This document shows, in pieces, positions 17,775-25,482 of a stretch of DNA of 64,000 nt (position 1 is its first letter; each line of letters starts with the position of its first letter). Source of the stretch: Acidimicrobiales bacterium (GTDB lineage Bacteria; Actinomycetota; Acidimicrobiia; Acidimicrobiales; AC-14); assembly GCA_025463925.1 (NCBI GenBank), contig JAODBK010000100.1:62001-126000 (forward strand), given 5' to 3'. The position numbers and the translations under genes are program-made. The notes below the pieces were generated by a model, which saw only the letters and a list, made by a program, of their open reading frames with translations, ran no database searches and was not told where the DNA came from.

Positions 17775-18179
17775 CTACGCCGCGTCCAACTCGAACCACA
17801 CCGCCTTGGTCGTGTCGCACGTCGAAAAGCCCCAGCCCGTCGCGAGTGCCTGGACCAACAGCATCCCCCACCCGCCCTCTTCGCCGGGCGGTTTTGGGCT
17901 TGGCCACTGGGCCGGAGAGCCATCCTCCACCGTGACGCGGACGTGATCGCTGGCGATGGCAACCATGAGCACGGCCGGGCCGACCGCGTGGCGGAACGCG
18001 TTCGTGACGACCTCCGACGTCAACAGCTCGACGACGCCACACCGCTCCTCTGTCCAGCCGCGATCGCGGAGTGATCCTCCGACATAGCGGCGCGCCGCAT
18101 GTGGCATCCACGGGTCCGGCGCCAGCGCGATCCTCCACGTTCGGTCGCGTTCGTCAATTGCTTGATCCAGCACCCGCAT
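17775..18179 (-). CDS. RsbW-like anti-sigma factor / HATPase_c_2 protein
   Basis: A 134-aa GHKL ATPase-fold protein of the anti-sigma type. The N box is LLTSEVVTNAFRHA (residues about 52-65), the D box VEDGSP, and the glycine motif GGWGMLLVQALATGWG. The start is the ATG at 18179, with GGAGG 6 bases upstream. Such proteins bind sigma factors or phosphorylate STAS antagonists. Neither a sigma factor nor an antagonist gene is adjacent, so the partner is elsewhere. Confidence 0.85.
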   Translation of the reverse strand: MRVLDQAIDERDRTWRIALAPDPWMPHAARRYVGGSLRDRGWTEERCGVVELLTSEVVTNAFRHAVGPAVLMVAIASDHVRVTVEDGSPAQWPSPKPPGEEGGWGMLLVQALATGWGFSTCDTTKAVWFELDAA

Positions 18180-18405
18180 AGGCCCTCCACTCTCTGTGGC
18201 TCATCATTTGCGCCACCAGGGACTGGAGCAGCGGTTCCCAGCTTCGTGTGAACGATCCTGGGCAGGATGGTTCCATCCGGACCAGTCGAGACGTACCCCG
18301 GCGCCCACCCGACGAACCGTCGATCGAGGATGGTCGCCTGGTCGCAGTGACCCTCGGGCGACGGCATCGCTTGGCCCAGGTACGTCACGATCGTGAACCG
18401 TTTCT

Positions 18406-18675
18406 CTACTCCTTCGGGACCTCGGGTCCGAGACGGTCCCGGACAAGTGCGGCGATCTCCCTCGGCTCCGCGTGACGCCCGAGCGCCGCTTTGGAGTAGA
18501 TCAACTCCCCGTCGAGGACGACCTCGAATCGACCGTTGGACGACGGGATCAGGTCGATGGAGGCGACGATGGGAGCCCACCCGTTCAGCAGCTCGTCCGC
18601 CAGACCGACGGCCCTCGGGACATAGTTTCAGGGGACACAGAACTCGATGCTGAAGTGGTGGCGCGGGTCCATCAT
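18406..18675 (-). CDS. Probable selenoprotein of the SelT/SelW/SelH (Rdx) family with in-frame TGA
   Basis: Read through one TGA (18628-18630), this 89-residue frame gives MMDPRHHFSIEFCVPU, then NYVPRAVGLADELLNGWAP and a thioredoxin-like tail (RFEVVLDGELIYSK ... EIAALVRDRL), ending with TAG at 18406. This matches Rdx/SelW proteins: an N-terminal beta strand with the CxxC/CxxU redox motif, an AxxLAxELL helix and an FEVxxDGxLI hairpin. Here C13-V-P-U16 would be the redox pair. Two adjacent ATGs (18675, 18672) follow GAAGG. A hairpin just after the TGA could serve as a bacterial SECIS. The alternatives are a TGA nonsense mutation in a CxxC ancestor or a sequencing error. The sel machinery is not in the window. 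Confidence 0.6.
18595..18627 (-). promoter_or_regulatory. Candidate bacterial SECIS hairpin
   Basis: In the mRNA, six bases after the UGA, GUCC (18618-18621) can pair with GGAC (18595-18598). An upper stem GCC/GGC then presents the loop GUCGGUCU, which contains GGUCU as in the E. coli fdhF SECIS loop. An alternative upper stem of 5 pairs with a GUC loop is possible. The distance from the UGA fits bacterial SECIS elements. The fold was drawn by hand and not scored. Confidence 0.4.
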
Positions 18676-18773
18676 CGCCTTCAGCCTAAGCGTGTCGATG
18701 GGTTGTGATGGTCTCGCTCACCACGATGGAACGGCACGACCCGGACCGAACGGTGCCACCCGTGTGCCCATCG

Positions 18774-18803
18774 TTGACGGGCACCATTTAGCAGAGTGCT
18801 AGA
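18774..18803 (+). promoter_or_regulatory. Promoter with embedded TetR operator
   Basis: TTGACG (18774-18779) and TGCTAG (18797-18802) are spaced by 17 bases, as a -35/-10 pair. The -10 lies inside the palindrome TTTAGCA-GAG-TGCTAGA (18787-18803). The same palindrome occurs twice before the SDR and LivF genes (21758-21774 and 21782-21798). This implies autoregulation by the TetR that starts at 18813. Confidence 0.6.
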
Positions 18804-18812
18804 GTGCCGTCC

Positions 18813-19406
18813 ATGGCGGCGACCGACGTCCGGCCGATGGACCGCGCGAAGACAGAGCAGGCTCTGAAGTCGGCGGCGCTCGCGCAGCTTGGGCGAGAGG
18901 GCGTGCTCGCGGGCCTGAATCTGCGCAAGGTTGCCGACGAGGCCGGCGTGAACCGTGGGCTCGTCTACCACTACTTCGGTTCGCGTCGTGACCTACTCCG
19001 ATCGGCGCTGCGCGACGAGCTGCGCGAGCAGCAGGCGTCGATCAGTCCGGCCTACCGCCTCCCCCTCAAGGAGCGGGTGAAGGCGTTCTTGCGCATCATG
19101 AGTGGGCATGATCGGCTCGTCCGGCTGACGACCCTCCTCCTGCTCGACGGCAGCCAGGACCGCACCGTGCTTCTGGCCCAGGCCGCCCGCGACGCGTACG
19201 AGAGCGACCGCGAGGACGGGGTCCTCGCCGACGACGTCGACGTCGACGCGCTTCATGTTGCCCTGGTGGCCGCAGTGTTCGGCTACACGCTCCACCGACG
19301 GTCCTTTGCTCGCGAACTGGGCGTCCCGCCCAAGGAACTCGACGAGCGGATGGGCAAGATGCTCGAGCGCCTCGTCGGTGGGCTTGAAGGCTCCTTGGCG
19401 TCGTGA
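18813..19406 (+). CDS. TetR family regulator of importer cassette 2
   Basis: A 197-aa TetR protein from the ATG at 18813 (MAATDVRPMDRAKTEQALK); an in-frame GTG at 18804 would add three residues. The HTH is at about residues 30-55 (NLRKVADEAGVNRGLVYHYF). The promoter carries a TTTAGCA/TGCTAAA palindrome that recurs in the control region of the SDR and LivF-LivHMG operons 3 kb away. It is probably the repressor of the whole 18.8-30.4 kb cassette. The ABC1 kinase gene starts 16 bases after its stop, so the two are likely co-transcribed. Confidence 0.9.
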   Translation: MAATDVRPMDRAKTEQALKSAALAQLGREGVLAGLNLRKVADEAGVNRGLVYHYFGSRRDLLRSALRDELREQQASISPAYRLPLKERVKAFLRIMSGHDRLVRLTTLLLLDGSQDRTVLLAQAARDAYESDREDGVLADDVDVDALHVALVAAVFGYTLHRRSFARELGVPPKELDERMGKMLERLVGGLEGSLAS

Positions 19407-19422
19407 GCCGGGCCGCCCGCGG

Positions 19423-20883
19423 ATGATCGCATCGCCGCTCAGCTATCCGGTACCGGTCCCGGTCGAGCTGCCGACGCCGAGCACCGGCGACCTGACCCGG
19501 CGGGCGCTGAGGACGGTTGGGGCGTTCGGCGCGCACCTCAGCCCTCCCGTGTTCCGACGCCTGGCCAAGCAAGACCAAACCGGATCGATGGCGCTGGCGA
19601 CGGCGATGCGTTCGGCGTTCGACGACCTGGGCGCCACCTACTTGAAGGTGGGCCAGGTGGTCGCGTCGTCGGCGGGCATCGTTGGCGAGGAGACCGCGAG
19701 CGTGTTCCGCTCCTGCCTCGACACTGGCCCGGTCGTCCCGTTCTCCGTGGTGCGAGCGGCGGTCGAGCGCGACCTCGGCCGTCCGCTCGACGAGGTGTTC
19801 GCGTCGTTCGAGCCCGAGCCCGTCGGTCGGGCCTCCTTGGCGGTCGTCCATCGGGCCGCGCTGCGCGACGGGCGAGACGTCGCCGTCAAGGTGCTCCGGC
19901 CGGGAATCGAGGCAACCGTGGCCGCCGACCTTGCCCTGATGCACCCCCTGCTGGGGTTCCTGTCGAACTCGCTGGCCATCGAGGCTGCCGGATCCATCCA
20001 CACCGTGGTCGACGGGCTGCGGCAGCAACTCCTGGAAGAGCTCGACCTTCGTAACGAGCTGCTGACGATGGAGCACCACCGCCAGCTCCTGGCTCGCGAC
20101 GGCGTCGCCGAGATCGTGATCCCGCGGCCGTGGCCGGAGGCATCTTCCCGTCGGGTCCTCACGATGGAGTTCCTCGACGGTGTCGCGGTCGACCATCAGT
20201 CAGTGGTGGACGGACGTGGCGCGGAGGTGGCGTCGGCCATGGCCGCGCTGGTGCGGTGGTGGTTCACGAGTGCGGTGCGAGACGGGACGTTCCACGGCGA
20301 CGTTCATGCCGGCAACGTGCTGGCTCTGCCGAACGGCCGGCTCGGCCTGCTCGACTGGGGCATCGTGGGCCGACTCGACGGCGACGCGCACGCGTTCTTC
20401 CGGAACGTGGTCGAGGCATCGCTCGGCAACGAAGGCGCCTGGGACGCCATCGCCGCGTTCGTCGTCAGGGTGTACGGCCCGCAGGTCAGCGATTCGATGG
20501 GCGTCACGCCCGATCAGTTGCCCGATGTGTTCCGCGCCGCGTTCCGTCCGCTCCTGACGGCGCCTTTCAGCAGCTTCCGGCTGGCTGACCTCATGCAGAC
20601 CATGGGAAGCCAGATGAACACCGCGGCCACCCGAGATCGGCCGAAGCCGTCGCTGGCGGACAGCTTCCGTCACTGGCTCGAACTCCGCCGGCAACGGCAA
20701 GTTGCTGTCGACCACGGCGGCCTCGACACCGACCTCAACCGGGCGATGATGCTCTTGGTCAAGCAGCTGGTGTACTTCGACCGCTACGGCCATTTGCTGC
20801 TGAACGACCAGGCACTGCTGGACGACCCGTCGTTCTACGCCGCGCTCCTCGCCGAGGCGCCGCTGGTCGTCAGGGGTTCTTGA
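19423..20883 (+). CDS. ABC1/UbiB (AarF) family atypical kinase
   Basis: A 486-aa UbiB-family protein. The family motif KxGQ is present (K75-V-G-Q78 in LGATYLKVGQVV), the nucleotide-binding lysine lies in VAVKVLRP, the catalytic loop is FHGDVHAGNV, and the DFG equivalent is DWG in LGLLDWGIVGRL. These motifs mark an ATPase or kinase-like protein acting on isoprenoid-lipid or membrane metabolism. The ATG at 19423 lies 16 bases after the TetR stop, so it should follow TetR control. A second, divergent member is encoded at 28378 in the same cassette. Confidence 0.9.
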   Translation: MIASPLSYPVPVPVELPTPSTGDLTRRALRTVGAFGAHLSPPVFRRLAKQDQTGSMALATAMRSAFDDLGATYLKVGQVVASSAGIVGEETASVFRSCLDTGPVVPFSVVRAAVERDLGRPLDEVFASFEPEPVGRASLAVVHRAALRDGRDVAVKVLRPGIEATVAADLALMHPLLGFLSNSLAIEAAGSIHTVVDGLRQQLLEELDLRNELLTMEHHRQLLARDGVAEIVIPRPWPEASSRRVLTMEFLDGVAVDHQSVVDGRGAEVASAMAALVRWWFTSAVRDGTFHGDVHAGNVLALPNGRLGLLDWGIVGRLDGDAHAFFRNVVEASLGNEGAWDAIAAFVVRVYGPQVSDSMGVTPDQLPDVFRAAFRPLLTAPFSSFRLADLMQTMGSQMNTAATRDRPKPSLADSFRHWLELRRQRQVAVDHGGLDTDLNRAMMLLVKQLVYFDRYGHLLLNDQALLDDPSFYAALLAEAPLVVRGS

Positions 20884-20893
20884 GAAGACGCGA

Positions 20894-21715
20894 TCAGGCG
20901 GGGATCTGGATGCCCGTCAGCCCGCTGATCATCTTCTGGGTGAAGCCAGCGGTGGCGCCGCCGTCGAGCGCGACGTCGGCACCGGTCATGAACTCGCTCT
21001 GGTCCGAGGCCAGGAAGACGCACATCTTCGCGACATCGGTCAGCTGACCGTGCCGGCCGATCGGCGGCGTGGGGTACTGGTCGGCGTAGTTGCTCGTGTC
21101 GACGCCCGCAAAGGCTTCCCTGATCTCGGGCGGCATGGCATCGAAGACCATCTCCGGATTGCCGGCCGCCGGGCAGATGGTGTTGACCCGGATGCCGAAC
21201 TCGCCGAGCTCCACCGCGGCCGACTTTCCCAGTCCGCGGATGTGAAACTTCGACGCTGCGTACGCCGCCGTGAACGGGGACACGAAGACACCGTCCACCG
21301 AAGAGATGTTGATGATGGAGCCGCTGCCGCGATCCTTCATCGGCCCGGCCACCGTCTTGATGCCGAGGAACGGGCCGATCTCGTTGACTTTCACCACGCG
21401 GAGGTAGTCCTCGACAGTGGTGTCGACCAAGTTGGCGAGGTGCAGTATCGCGGCGTTGTTGACGAGGGTGTCGACGCTGCCGAACTGCCGAAGGGCCGTG
21501 GCGACCGCGTCCTGCCATTCGCTCTCGTTCGTCACGTCACAGTGCACGTAGACCGCGGCTTCGCCAAGGTCGTCTGCCACCGTCTTGCCGCGGTCGTCGA
21601 GGATGTCGAGGAGTACGACATTGGCACCCTCGGCGACGAAGGCCCGGGAGATGGTTTCGCCGCCGCCCCTGGCCGCCCCCGTCACGATCGCCGTCTTTCC
21701 CCCAAGCTGTCCCAT
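20894..21715 (-). CDS. Short-chain dehydrogenase/reductase, classical type
   Basis: A 273-aa classical SDR. The cofactor loop is TGAARGGGE (residues 12-20), and the Asp after beta-2 (LLDI) favours NAD. It has the NNAA motif, a catalytic Ser in INISSVDG and Y-A-A-S-K. GGAGG lies 6 bases before the ATG at 21715. It is divergent from the LivF operon, and two copies of the TetR palindrome lie in the shared region, so it is induced together with the importer. It may oxidise an alcohol or hydroxyacyl intermediate of the imported compound. Confidence 0.9.
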   Translation of the reverse strand: MGQLGGKTAIVTGAARGGGETISRAFVAEGANVVLLDILDDRGKTVADDLGEAAVYVHCDVTNESEWQDAVATALRQFGSVDTLVNNAAILHLANLVDTTVEDYLRVVKVNEIGPFLGIKTVAGPMKDRGSGSIINISSVDGVFVSPFTAAYAASKFHIRGLGKSAAVELGEFGIRVNTICPAAGNPEMVFDAMPPEIREAFAGVDTSNYADQYPTPPIGRHGQLTDVAKMCVFLASDQSEFMTGADVALDGGATAGFTQKMISGLTGIQIPA

Positions 21716-21757
21716 CGCTCCTCCTCTGTCGTGAAATCAACCCCGAACAGGTCGAAC

Positions 21758-21774
21758 CCTAGCATTCTGCTAAA
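21758..21774. promoter_or_regulatory. TetR operator copy 1 (SDR/LivF control region)
   Basis: CCTAGCA-TTC-TGCTAAA shares the TAGCA-n3-TGCTA core with the site before the TetR gene at 18787. It lies 43 bases upstream of the SDR start. Confidence 0.65.
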
Positions 21775-21781
21775 CGGTCGT

Positions 21782-21798
21782 GCTAGCATTTTGCTAAA
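21782..21798. promoter_or_regulatory. TetR operator copy 2 (SDR/LivF control region)
   Basis: GCTAGCA-TTT-TGCTAAA, centred 24 bases (about two helical turns) from copy 1 and 46 bases before the LivF start. Two in-phase sites suggest cooperative binding of two dimers. Confidence 0.65.
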
Positions 21799-21843
21799 TA
21801 CTTCATACCGGGCTAAATAGGACATGCCGGTGGGCGACATCGG

Positions 21844-22689
21844 ATGCCCACCGGCGCCACAGGGATGGGGGATCCCGATGAGGTCGTGAAAGGGTCGGCA
21901 GCTGACACGGCTCTGGCGGCTACAGCCAACGGCGCCGCGCCGACCGGCCCCGACGCTGCTGGCGCGGTGATCTTGGACGTGCGGGGCGTGGATTTTGGCT
22001 ACAGCCAGGTCCAGGTCCTGTTCGACGTCAGCCTCCGCGTTGCACCGGGCGAAGTGCTCGCGCTGCTCGGCACCAATGGCGCCGGAAAGTCGACGTTGCT
22101 CCGCGTCATCAGCGGGCTCGGACGACCGAGCCGAGGACGGGTGGTGTTCCGGGGGCGCGACATCACTGACGTGGCGCCGGAGGCGCGGGTCACGCTGGGC
22201 ATCGTGCAGGTGGCCGGAGGCCGGGGTGTCTTCCCGTCGCTCCCGGTCCGCGACAACCTGATCGCCGGCGGCTTCCTGTTGCGGCACGACCAACGCGAGC
22301 TGCGCCGGCGCATCGACGAGGTGCTGTCCCTGTTCCCGGTGCTGGCTCAACGGATCGGGCAACCGGCGGCGACGCTCTCCGGTGGCGAGCGGCAGATGCT
22401 GGCGCTGGCGATGGGCCTGCTGCTCGATCCGTCGGTGTTGTTGCTCGACGAGCTCTCGCTCGGACTGGCCCCCGTGGTGGTGGCCGAGCTGATGGCGGTG
22501 GTGGCCGGGCTCAAGGGCCGTGGCGTGACGATGATCGTCGTCGAGCAGTCCGTGAACGTGGCGCTGTCGATGGCCGACCGAGCCATCTTCCTGGAGAAGG
22601 GTGAGGTCCGCTTCGAAGGCCGGGCCGACGACCTGCTCGAGCGAGACGACCTCGTTCGAGCGGTCTTCTTGGGCCAGAACGGCAACTGA
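21844..22689 (+). CDS. LivF-type ABC importer ATPase
   Basis: A 281-aa ATPase of the LivF branch. Walker A is GTNGAGKS, the signature LSGGERQM, Walker B LLLDEL, and the LivF-typical GIVQVAGGRGVFPSLPV follows the first third. It supplies the second ATPase for the LivHMG chain encoded 9 bases downstream. The start is uncertain: the ATG at 21844 has a poor ribosome site, and an ATG at 21865 or GTG at 21886 is also possible, because the first 40 residues are an unconserved tail. A 21-codon frame at 21823-21888 overlaps this start and could be a leader. Confidence 0.92.
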   Translation: MPTGATGMGDPDEVVKGSAADTALAATANGAAPTGPDAAGAVILDVRGVDFGYSQVQVLFDVSLRVAPGEVLALLGTNGAGKSTLLRVISGLGRPSRGRVVFRGRDITDVAPEARVTLGIVQVAGGRGVFPSLPVRDNLIAGGFLLRHDQRELRRRIDEVLSLFPVLAQRIGQPAATLSGGERQMLALAMGLLLDPSVLLLDELSLGLAPVVVAELMAVVAGLKGRGVTMIVVEQSVNVALSMADRAIFLEKGEVRFEGRADDLLERDDLVRAVFLGQNGN

Positions 22690-22698
22690 GCGCCGCTC

Positions 22699-25482
22699 AT
22701 GACCGTGTCTGTCGAGATCATCGTCATCGGGATGATCACCGGGCTCTGCTACGCAGTCCTGGCCGCCGGTCTGGTGCTCGTCCATCGGGCCACCAAGGTC
22801 ATCAACTTCGCCCACGGTGAGATCGGCGCGTTCGGCGCGATGTTGCTCGCCGAGCTGGTCGTCGACGAGCACTGGAACTTCTTCGCCGCGTTCGCGGTCG
22901 TCCTGGTCGTTGGTGCCGCGATCGGCGCGCTCATCGAGCTCACCGTGATCCGGCGACTCTTCCACGCGTCGCGCGTGGTGGTTCTGGTTGCCACCATCGG
23001 ACTCGCCGAGGTGCTCTTCTTCGCCCAGGCCGCGCTGACGCACATCCACACCGTGGGCGCCCGCTACCCGACACCCATCCACCACAGCGTGCGAGTGGGT
23101 GACGTGTTGCTCCGCGGCGAGCACCTGGCGGTGATCGTGGCGGTGCCGCTCGTGATCCTGGCCCTCAGCTGGTTCCTGAACCGGACGACCTACGGTGTGG
23201 CGGTTCGCGCCGTTGCCGACGACGCCGAACGGGCCCAACTGGCGGGCATCAGCGTGCGCCGCGTCTCGACCCTGGTGTGGGTGTTGGCAGCGGTGTTGTC
23301 CACGGCGACCGCGGTGCTCATCAACCCGGTCCGGGGCGTCGTGCTCGGCAATCTCTCCGTCGCCATCGGCCCGGGCCTGCTGCTCCGGGCCCTCGTCGCC
23401 GCGCTCATCGGCCGATTCCGGTCGTTGCCGATGACGTTGCTGGGCGGCGTCGTCACCGGCGTGGTGGAGGCCCTGCTCTTCGTCAACATCTCGCGGCCGG
23501 GCTTCGTGGATTTCGTGCTCTTCCTGGTCGTACTGGTGCTCGTGTTCACCCGAGGCCGCGACGTCGTGACCGATGACGGCGGCTCGTGGTCGCTCGCGCC
23601 CAAGCCGCGCCCGCTCCCCGAGCGGGTCCGCTCACTCCCGTGGGCCAGACGCCTGCCGACGGCTGCCGCGCTCCTCGGCTTCGCGGTGGCTGCCGTGTTG
23701 CCGTTGTTCATCACGCGGGCATCGCAGCTGTTCCTCGTCAGCCGCGTGTCGCTGTTCGCCATCGTGGCGCTGTCGGTGACTGTGCTCACCGGCTGGGCCG
23801 GGCAACTGTCGCTCGGCCAATTCGCATTCGTCGGGATCGGCTCGATGGTCACCGCCTCGCTCCACCAGCGCGGCATGCCGTTCGCGGCGGCGGTCGGTTT
23901 CGCCACAGTGGCCGGGATCGTCGCTGCCCTGGCCGTCGGCCTTCCGGCGCTCCGCATCCGCGGCCTGTTCCTGTCGGTGACCACGCTGGCGTTCGCCATC
24001 GCGGCCCACGGGTACTTGCTCTCCCAACACCCCCTGACCGACACGAACCTCGTCTACCTGCCGCGGGGCAGGTGGTGGCTGATCGACCTGCGCTCGCATC
24101 GCGTCTACTACTACCTCTGCCTGCTCGCCCTCGTGGCCGCCGCGGTGGTGGTCGGACGGTTCCGCCGTGGTGGCTTGGGCCGCGCGGTGATCGCGGTGCG
24201 TGACAACGAGACGGCGGCGGCCGCATTCACGGTCTCGCCCGCCCGGGCCAAGCTCGCCGCGTTCGCGGTGTCGGGTGCGCTGGCCGCGCTCGCCGGTGCC
24301 CTCTTCGCCGGCCTGCGGGTGCAGTTCGGAGCCGACTCGTTCGGGCCGGAGGAGTCGCTGCGCGTCGTGGCCATGGCGATCATCGGCGGCCTCGGCTCGG
24401 TGCCGGGTGCGATCCTCGGTGCGGTCTATGTCATCGGCCTGCCGGCGCTCATTGGCGACTCACTCGAAGTCCGGCTCCTCACCAGCGGCGTCGGGCTGCT
24501 GCTCTTGGTGTTGTATCTGCCGGGCGGCTTGCTCGACATCGTCTACCGCGTGCGCGACCGGCTGCTCGGTGCCTGGATCAGTCGGTTCCCGGCGGCGCCG
24601 CCTGAGGTCGCCGGTGTCGCGCCCGCGGCTGTCGACGTTCGGCGGGACCGGCCCGTCGTACGGCTCGATTCGGCCGCCGAAGCACCGAGTCTGCGCGCCC
24701 GTGCGGTCTCGGTCCGGTTCGGTGGACTCGAGGCGCTCACCGACGTGAGCATCGACGTCGAGCCGGGCGAGGTCGTCGGGCTCATCGGCACGAACGGCGC
24801 CGGCAAGTCGACGTTGATGAACGTGCTCAGCGGCTTCCTCGTGCCGCAGCGCGGCACCGTCGAGCTGGCCGACCGCGACATCACCGGATGGAGCCCTCCT
24901 GCGCGCGCACGGGCCGGGCTCGGACGGGTCTTCCAGGACGCCCGCCTTTTCGGCGACCTCACCGTGACGCAGTGCATATCGGTGGCCCTCGAGGCCCGCG
25001 AGGAGAGCGAGCTGGTGCCGTCGGTGCTCGGGTTGGCGCCGGCGCTCGATGCCGAGCGCCGCAAAGGAGCAGAAGCGGCCGAGCTGATCGACTTGCTCGG
25101 CCTCGGGGCCTACGCCCACGCGTTGGCTGCGGACCTGTCCACGGGCACCCGCCGTGTCGCCGAGCTGGCTTGCCTGTTCGCGCTCCAATCCCGAGTCCTG
25201 CTGCTCGACGAGCCCACTGCCGGACTGGCGCAGCGGGAGGCCGAGGCGTTCGCTCCCCTCATCTCGCAGGTGCAGCGCGAGCTGTGCGCGTCGGCCCTGA
25301 TCATCGAACACGACATGCCGCTCATCATGTCGCTGAGCGATCGCGTGTACTGCCTCGAAGCGGGGCGCGTGATCGCCCACGGGCAGCCCGACGAGATCCG
25401 CGCCGACGCCATCGTGATCGCGTCGTACCTCGGCACCGACCAGCGCGCCATCCAACGCTCGGGCTCACTGGCGGTCGGCTGA
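22699..25482 (+). CDS. ABC importer LivH-LivM-LivG fusion
   Basis: A 927-aa single chain. LivH covers about 1-285 (start MTVSVEIIVIGMITGLCYAV, then HRATKVINFAHGEIGAFGA), LivM about 310-625 (VTVLTGWAGQLSLGQFAFVG) and LivG about 665-920. Walker A GTNGAGKS lies near residue 696, and the signature is LSTGTRRVAEL rather than LSGGQ. It provides a pair of permeases, with LivG fused and LivF separate. The stop and next start overlap as TGATG. It is closest in layout to the chain at 1-2801. Confidence 0.94.
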   Translation: MTVSVEIIVIGMITGLCYAVLAAGLVLVHRATKVINFAHGEIGAFGAMLLAELVVDEHWNFFAAFAVVLVVGAAIGALIELTVIRRLFHASRVVVLVATIGLAEVLFFAQAALTHIHTVGARYPTPIHHSVRVGDVLLRGEHLAVIVAVPLVILALSWFLNRTTYGVAVRAVADDAERAQLAGISVRRVSTLVWVLAAVLSTATAVLINPVRGVVLGNLSVAIGPGLLLRALVAALIGRFRSLPMTLLGGVVTGVVEALLFVNISRPGFVDFVLFLVVLVLVFTRGRDVVTDDGGSWSLAPKPRPLPERVRSLPWARRLPTAAALLGFAVAAVLPLFITRASQLFLVSRVSLFAIVALSVTVLTGWAGQLSLGQFAFVGIGSMVTASLHQRGMPFAAAVGFATVAGIVAALAVGLPALRIRGLFLSVTTLAFAIAAHGYLLSQHPLTDTNLVYLPRGRWWLIDLRSHRVYYYLCLLALVAAAVVVGRFRRGGLGRAVIAVRDNETAAAAFTVSPARAKLAAFAVSGALAALAGALFAGLRVQFGADSFGPEESLRVVAMAIIGGLGSVPGAILGAVYVIGLPALIGDSLEVRLLTSGVGLLLLVLYLPGGLLDIVYRVRDRLLGAWISRFPAAPPEVAGVAPAAVDVRRDRPVVRLDSAAEAPSLRARAVSVRFGGLEALTDVSIDVEPGEVVGLIGTNGAGKSTLMNVLSGFLVPQRGTVELADRDITGWSPPARARAGLGRVFQDARLFGDLTVTQCISVALEAREESELVPSVLGLAPALDAERRKGAEAAELIDLLGLGAYAHALAADLSTGTRRVAELACLFALQSRVLLLDEPTAGLAQREAEAFAPLISQVQRELCASALIIEHDMPLIMSLSDRVYCLEAGRVIAHGQPDEIRADAIVIASYLGTDQRAIQRSGSLAVG

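Noticed and set aside
18020-18580. 186-codon minus-strand frame overlapping the RsbW-like and SelW-like genes
   Set aside because: Out of frame with both, no family similarity, Arg/Gly-rich. The SelW-like reading through TGA explains 18406-18675 better.
21682-23238. 518-codon open frame on the minus strand
   Set aside because: It lies opposite the LivF and LivHMG genes, is very rich in Asp, Glu, His and Gln as expected for the complement of GC-rich coding DNA, and has no domain.
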